Below are positions 59,682 through 64,000 of a DNA stretch of 64,000 bases, one piece after another. Position 1 is the stretch's first letter. Each line of letters begins with the position of its first letter. The stretch comes from Synergistetes bacterium ADurb.Bin155 (GTDB taxonomy: Bacteria > Synergistota > Synergistia > Synergistales > Thermovirgaceae), in the NCBI GenBank assembly GCA_002070395.1, contig MWDE01000007.1, forward strand, positions 23,631 to 87,630, written 5' to 3'. The notes under the pieces are model-generated. The model made no database searches. It saw only the letters and a list, made by a program, of their open reading frames with translations, and was not told where the DNA came from. A program made the translations under genes and the position numbers.

Positions 59682-61379
59682 TCAACTGCATCGGGTGTCC
59701 AGGTGCGAGGGCAGCCAGCCGACGATCACCTGGCTACTTTCCTCGTCCCAGAAGAAATAGATCCGGAGGGTCTCCCTCTCATCCCTGGACACCCCCTTGG
59801 CAAGGTGAGTGTCCAGCAGCCTGCGGTTGGACGTTCCCGGCGGGTACGAAACGTAGTATTCGTCCCCCTGCTCTCCGGCGCTCTTTTCCCCGATGGCGGC
59901 GCCGTATTCCAGGCCCATTTCCCTGCAGCGCTTCTCGAAGTCGGTTATTCTCGCCAGGCCGTAACGCATGTCGCGGTATTCCTTCGCCAGGAGGAGGAGT
60001 GCCCGGTAGACCAACTCGACATCTTTGTACTGAGCTTTTTTTAGGGCGTTCCTGGCCCTGGGTAGAAGCTCCACCCTTCCTGCAAGATTCTTTTCGACCC
60101 ACTGAGGCATGGCCTCGTAGTCGTGCGGAATAGGGACCCCCTCATCGGGATCATCTACCGGAGCCTTCATCGCCAACCTCAGGGCCTCCAGGGCGGCCGC
60201 CAAGGTGTTGCCCCTGTTGCGATGATAATCAGCCTCGCTGGCGTAGTCCGTCGCCAGGGCGGCCATCTCCGCAGCCGATTCCTCGGCCTCGTCGATCCTG
60301 GCCTGCATCGCCTTCCCCAGCTCGTCAAACTCGGCGATGCACTTTTCGCAGTCCTTTTCTCCGAGGCGTTCCTTCAACTGCCTTACCCTGAGGTCGGCCT
60401 GCACCAGTCTGGCCTCGGCCAGGAAGATCAGCGGCTTCCACTCGAACTGGATGCGGGGGTTCGCCACCCGCGTTTTCGCGATGACCTCTTCGACAAAGGC
60501 CGACTCACCGAAACCGTCCCTGTAGCGCCAGTAATAGATGCGATCTTTCAAGGCCAGGGGGTGCGACCTGGGGCTGTCTTTTTCCTGGTCGATCCCGGGC
60601 ATATAGGTTCGGACGGCTCCGTCGAAGACGGACCACAGCTTTCCTACCCTGTCGGTCCATTCGAAAGAGGCATCCCTGGCAAGGCAGGCCACGTGGGCAT
60701 AGCCGAGGGTCTTTCTTGCCAGCTCCCGGCAGTCGATCGTCCATTCGGGGAACTCCCCCGGTAATGTCCATTTCGAACGGTCGGGCTGGGTCGCCACAAT
60801 TACGGGGATCGTCCTCTCGGGGGCAAAGACCAGTTCGAAAAGTCTCCCCACCTCAGCCGAGGTCCGGACAGCCCAGGGTTCGCCATCGAGGGGGCGGACC
60901 TGGAAGAGGCCGACGGTGTCGGCCAGGGATTTTATTATCCCAGGGCGGATGAAAGCCACGAAGTCGTCCCTGTCGGGGAGGGAAGAACAGGATATCTGGA
61001 CGCCGAAGAGGATCCCGGTTTCCGTCCTGGCAACAGAGAGGTCACTCAGCCAGGTCCTCCCCGGTACGGCCCGTAACTCGCCCATTCCGGCGTCGGGGTG
61101 GGAAAAACGAGCCGCCCATATTCCCTTCTCGGGGATAGAGACGCACTCCAGCCTCTGGCCGGGCTCCTCCAGGACAAAGGACTCACCCTGCCCGGCCGCT
61201 TCAGGCAGGGGCGTGGGAACTTTTTGGGCGAGCCACCGGACGGATTCTTCGATGGTCCTGAAGAAGGGGTCCTCTCTTTCCTTCAAGAGGTGCCCCGTGT
61301 GGGCCTTCAGGCAGTAGGTGGTCGTGATCCTCGGCCTACCGGGTTTAATGAAAGTTCTTTCCTGAACCGTTCCATCCAT
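59682..61379 (-). CDS. large protein of unknown function, possibly defence-associated
   Basis: A 565-residue soluble protein that I cannot assign. The first half (residues about 1-280) looks like a mixed alpha/beta domain (RPGIIKSLADTVGLFQVRPL in parts, FAPERTIPVIVATQ, DRVGKLWSVFDGAVRTYMPGID in parts). Residues about 320-480 are strongly helical, with a likely coiled coil. The end carries SYPPGTSNRRLLDTHLAKG and an IYFFWDEES strand. ATG 61379 follows AAAAGGAGGCATGATCC. It stands alone with an IS21 element 86 bases upstream. Similar architectures are common in anti-phage islands, but no catalytic motif is visible, so that is only a guess. Confidence 0.7.
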   Translation of the reverse strand: MDGTVQERTFIKPGRPRITTTYCLKAHTGHLLKEREDPFFRTIEESVRWLAQKVPTPLPEAAGQGESFVLEEPGQRLECVSIPEKGIWAARFSHPDAGMGELRAVPGRTWLSDLSVARTETGILFGVQISCSSLPDRDDFVAFIRPGIIKSLADTVGLFQVRPLDGEPWAVRTSAEVGRLFELVFAPERTIPVIVATQPDRSKWTLPGEFPEWTIDCRELARKTLGYAHVACLARDASFEWTDRVGKLWSVFDGAVRTYMPGIDQEKDSPRSHPLALKDRIYYWRYRDGFGESAFVEEVIAKTRVANPRIQFEWKPLIFLAEARLVQADLRVRQLKERLGEKDCEKCIAEFDELGKAMQARIDEAEESAAEMAALATDYASEADYHRNRGNTLAAALEALRLAMKAPVDDPDEGVPIPHDYEAMPQWVEKNLAGRVELLPRARNALKKAQYKDVELVYRALLLLAKEYRDMRYGLARITDFEKRCREMGLEYGAAIGEKSAGEQGDEYYVSYPPGTSNRRLLDTHLAKGVSRDERETLRIYFFWDEESSQVIVGWLPSHLDTRCS

Positions 61380-61576
61380 GGATCATGCCTCCTTTTTTGG
61401 GCCTTTGTCATCCTGCGGATGCTGCCCTTGCCAAAGACTCGCCAAAGAGTGGTTTCGGTATTCTAAAACTGACCACTTTTACTGGAAACGACAGCCGAAA
61501 ATTGACCACCTGACCATCGCTCCGTGTATCATCGGCGAAAAGTTAACAACTGTCGAGGATACCGGAGGGGGAAAGG

Positions 61577-63082
61577 ATGCTGGAGGTGGAACAGTACGAA
61601 TACATAAGGACCGCCCATCGTATTTACAACAAGAACGTCAGTGAAATAGCCAGGGAGACGGGTCATTCAAGGAACACCGTCAAAAAAGTCCTTAGGGGCG
61701 AATACACGGGCTATTCCAAAAGGAAAACCCAGCCCTTCCCTGTGCTAGGCCCCTTTCACGACGTCATCTACAAGTGGCTTGAGGAGGATCTGGAAAAGCC
61801 CAAAAAGCAGCGTCACACGGCAAAGCGAATATACACCCGCCTGGTGAAAGAACTCGGCTTCACCGGGAGCGAGACGACGGTGCGCCACTACGTTGCGTCG
61901 GTTAAGAGGAGCCTGGGTCTCAAAAGCAGCGAAGCCTTCGTCCCCATGGAACCCGTTCCGAGGGGCGAGGCGGAAGTCGACTGGGGCAGCGCCACGGTCA
62001 TCCTGGGTGGCGAAGAAGTTCGTGTAAAGATGTTCTGCATGAGATCGAAGTACTCCGGCATGCCCTTTGTCCGCCTCTACCCCTGCGAACGCCAGCAGGC
62101 CTTCTTCGACGGGCTTGCACGGGGTTTTGAATACTTCGGTGGCGTCTTTCCGGTGATGATCTTTGACAACCTTACGTCCGCGGTGGAGAAAATACTCCTG
62201 GGCAAGGACAGAAAGGAGCGGGAAAGCTTCGTCCGCTTTCGTTCCTGGTACACCTTTGAGGGTCGCTTCTGCACTCCGGGGCGGGGCAACGAAAAGGGCG
62301 GCGTGGAGGGCTTTGTGGGCTATGCCCGCCGCAACTACATGGTCCCTCTTCCCCGGGGCGAAAATTTGGAAGAGATCAACGACCGGCTCCTTGAGGAGTG
62401 CATCTCCAGCGGGGAGCGCAAAATAAGCGGTAGGGAGGGGACAATAATGCAGCTTCACGAAATGGAAAAGGAAACCCTCGCCCCTCTCCCCCGGCACCCC
62501 TACTGCAACGAGCGGACCGTCTCCGACAAAGCGGACAAATACGCCACCGTCATGGTGGACAAAAACCGCTACTCCGTCCCCGCCTCCTACTCCGGCCGCC
62601 TGCTCAGGGCTATCATGACCGTCGGGGAAGTAGCAGTCTACTGCGGGGAAAAGCGTCTGGCCGTACACGGCAGAAAGTACGGCAACAACCACTGGGTACT
62701 CGACGGTGACCACTACCTTGAACTCCTCCGGGAGCGCCCCGGAGCCTTCCGTGACGCCCGGCCGCTGAGCGAATGGAGAAAGACCTGGGGCAGATCATTG
62801 ACCACCCTTCTGGAGCAGTTCCTGGACCGTCATGGTGAAAACCGGGGCATCAAGGAATTCATCGACGTCCTCCTCCTCACCAGGACCTACGGTCAAAACC
62901 GCCTGGAAGAAGCGGTCGCCCGGACTCTTGAAACGGGCCTTGGCAACGCCGCCGGGATCCGTCACATCCTTGAGAGCGCCGAAAGGCGGGAAGAAACGGT
63001 CCCCCCGCTGGAGGACGGCAGATGGAAAGTCCTCCCCGCGGCCGACATTTCGGCTTACGCCGTACTGGGTTCGGGACAATGA
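61577..63082 (+). CDS. istA: IS21-family transposase IstA
   Basis: A 501-residue DDE transposase. An N-terminal helix-turn-helix ([21 protein letters not shown] in parts, residues about 21-41) precedes the catalytic domain with D in AEVDWGSA, D in [10 protein letters not shown] and E in [12 protein letters not shown]-terminal beta-barrel follows ([16 protein letters not shown]). ATG 61577 follows GGAGGGGGAAAGG. The frame is intact and coupled to istB. Confidence 0.95.
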   Translation: MLEVEQYEYIRTAHRIYNKNVSEIARETGHSRNTVKKVLRGEYTGYSKRKTQPFPVLGPFHDVIYKWLEEDLEKPKKQRHTAKRIYTRLVKELGFTGSETTVRHYVASVKRSLGLKSSEAFVPMEPVPRGEAEVDWGSATVILGGEEVRVKMFCMRSKYSGMPFVRLYPCERQQAFFDGLARGFEYFGGVFPVMIFDNLTSAVEKILLGKDRKERESFVRFRSWYTFEGRFCTPGRGNEKGGVEGFVGYARRNYMVPLPRGENLEEINDRLLEECISSGERKISGREGTIMQLHEMEKETLAPLPRHPYCNERTVSDKADKYATVMVDKNRYSVPASYSGRLLRAIMTVGEVAVYCGEKRLAVHGRKYGNNHWVLDGDHYLELLRERPGAFRDARPLSEWRKTWGRSLTTLLEQFLDRHGENRGIKEFIDVLLLTRTYGQNRLEEAVARTLETGLGNAAGIRHILESAERREETVPPLEDGRWKVLPAADISAYAVLGSGQ

Positions 63083-63873
63083 ACGCCGGCCACCTGCTGC
63101 AGCTTCACGAGAACCTCAAAAACCTCAACCTGGGCAACATGGCCAAGCATCTTGAAGAAAGGATCCGGCAGTCCGAGGCGTTGGGCGCCAGCTACGGGGA
63201 CTTCCTCCTGGAACTCACCGAACTTGAACTCCAGATCCGGCTTGAAAGCAGGGAAAAAAGACGGCTTAAGGAGGCCCGCTTCCCCCTGGTCAAAACCCTT
63301 GGGACCTTCAACTTCGAAGAGGCTCCGCAACTTGACAGAAGACTCATAGGGAAACTTGCCGCCGGAGACTACATCACCGACCGCAGAAACGTCCTATTCC
63401 TTGGCAAAAGCGGCTGCGGCAAAACTCACCTTGCCACTGCCCTTGGCATAGAGGCCTGCCGAGACAACAGGAGGGTCCGTTTCACCACGGCCTGCAACCT
63501 TGCCAATGAACTTCTGGAAAGCCGGGACGACAAAACCCTCACCCGCACCCTGGGCAAATATGCCCGTTATGACCTGCTCATTGTGGACGAACTTGGTTAC
63601 GTTCCCTTTTCGAAGGAAGGAGGCGAACTATTATTCCAGGTCTTTGCGGAACGGCACGAGAGGGGATCTGTAATAGTAACGACGAACCTTGGATTCGGAA
63701 GCTGGACGGAGGTGTTTGGAGACCCCAACATGACGGCGGCCCTATTGGACCGCCTGACTCACAAGGCACACATCATCGAGTGCACCTGGGAGAGCTACAG
63801 GCTGAAGGAAACATTGAGGGAGGGGAGAAAGAGAAGGCAGATAGAACTGAAAACGACGGCCGCTGAAGAGTGA
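63079..63873 (+). CDS. istB: IS21-family ATP-binding helper protein IstB
   Basis: A 264-residue AAA+ ATPase that helps IstA choose target DNA. Walker A is GKSGCGKT (residues about 110-117) and Walker B is [12 protein letters not shown]. The ATG overlaps the istA stop (ATGA). It ends 30 bases before the right inverted repeat. The frame is complete. Confidence 0.95.
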   Translation: MNAGHLLQLHENLKNLNLGNMAKHLEERIRQSEALGASYGDFLLELTELELQIRLESREKRRLKEARFPLVKTLGTFNFEEAPQLDRRLIGKLAAGDYITDRRNVLFLGKSGCGKTHLATALGIEACRDNRRVRFTTACNLANELLESRDDKTLTRTLGKYARYDLLIVDELGYVPFSKEGGELLFQVFAERHERGSVIVTTNLGFGSWTEVFGDPNMTAALLDRLTHKAHIIECTWESYRLKETLREGRKRRQIELKTTAAEE

Positions 63874-63914
63874 ATGGGGTGGTCAAAATTCGGCTGTCGC
63901 AGGTGGTCAGTTTT

Positions 63915-64000
63915 GCATTGACAAAGAGAGTGCATAATATTTTGTGTAAAGTCCACTGTCGGGGTTGAGTCCTAGTGTTGCTGCTGCATTCTGTCCCCGA
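63915..64000. other. flank right of the IS21 element, no gene seen
   Basis: AT-richer sequence after the IS end; TTGCAT followed by 16 bases and TAATAT (near 63913-63940) could be a junction promoter reading outward. No coding region can be supported in this short stretch. Confidence 0.3.

Larger units (their letters stand above)
61465..63914 (+). mobile_element. IS21-family insertion sequence, apparently intact
   Basis: A 2450-bp element with istA and istB overlapping by ATGA. Terminal inverted repeats AAAACTGACCAC lie at 61465-61476 and, inverted, at 63903-63914. A second internal pair of 22 bp (61489-61510 and 63878-63899, beginning CGACAGCC and ending TTGACCACC) differs at two positions. 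Multiple end repeats are typical of IS21. The outermost few bases and the target duplication could not be fixed by eye. Confidence 0.88.

Noticed and set aside
1..64000. tRNA, rRNA or other classical RNA genes
   Set aside because: I found none by eye on either strand; a covariance search would be needed to exclude weakly conserved ones.

Overview
The window is GC-rich bacterial DNA with tightly packed genes on both strands. Its gene content fits a strictly anaerobic, amino-acid-fermenting bacterium, most plausibly a member of the Synergistota. The hints are a phosphate butyryltransferase/butyrate kinase pair, a tungsten-type aldehyde:ferredoxin oxidoreductase operon, threonine-to-glycine degradation genes, carbamate kinase, glycyl radical enzymes with their activases, a selenocysteine-containing SelD and a TRAP transporter. 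The phylum assignment is an inference from gene content; no rRNA or tRNA gene is present to confirm it.

Layout. 1-7714: ptb-buk, an aminotransferase, a sirtuin, a DMT permease, the biotin permease bioY with a BirA-like operator, two B3/B4-domain proteins and a small membrane protein. 7726-11493: an AOR operon (radical SAM protein, AOR, MoaD-like protein) flanked by two short non-autonomous repeat elements. 11472-17296: kbl-tdh with a divergent GntR regulator, a GEK1/DtdA-like D-aminoacyl-tRNA deacylase, a third B3/B4 protein and carbamate kinase. 17360-30007: a DEAD-box helicase with an intrinsic terminator in its leader, an MBL-fold hydrolase, a stand-alone 5'-3' exonuclease, a YgiQ radical SAM protein, Usp, a periplasmic-sensor HD-GYP protein, RmuC, a PAS/GAF protein, a flavin/PNPOx-like protein and DedA. 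30165-40442: a promoter plus a long structured leader ahead of a 46-residue membrane peptide, a UPF0182 protein, a small secreted protein, a GGDEF cyclase, an NlpC/P60 protein, a deaminase, a ferritin-like protein and selD. SelD is read through an in-frame UGA (selenocysteine).

40460-41496 is an autonomous REP-associated tyrosine transposase (RAYT) element. Its 23-bp ends are the same as those of the two short elements at 7726 and 11353, so the window holds one parent and two miniature derivatives. One end lies directly before the selD ribosome binding site, and another supplies the last codons and stop of tdh.

43408-59454 is the most distinctive region: an FMN/glutamate-synthase-like protein, then activase 1, glycyl radical enzyme 1, glycyl radical enzyme 2, activase 2 and a DMT permease. 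Convergent to these lie a TRAP transporter (dctPQM) and an SDR dehydrogenase, then a divergent FadR-type regulator next to a palindromic operator, and an Asp/Glu-racemase-like protein. Together they look like an uptake and radical-based breakdown pathway for an unidentified small organic substrate. 59682-63914 holds an unrecognised 565-residue protein and an apparently intact IS21-family element.
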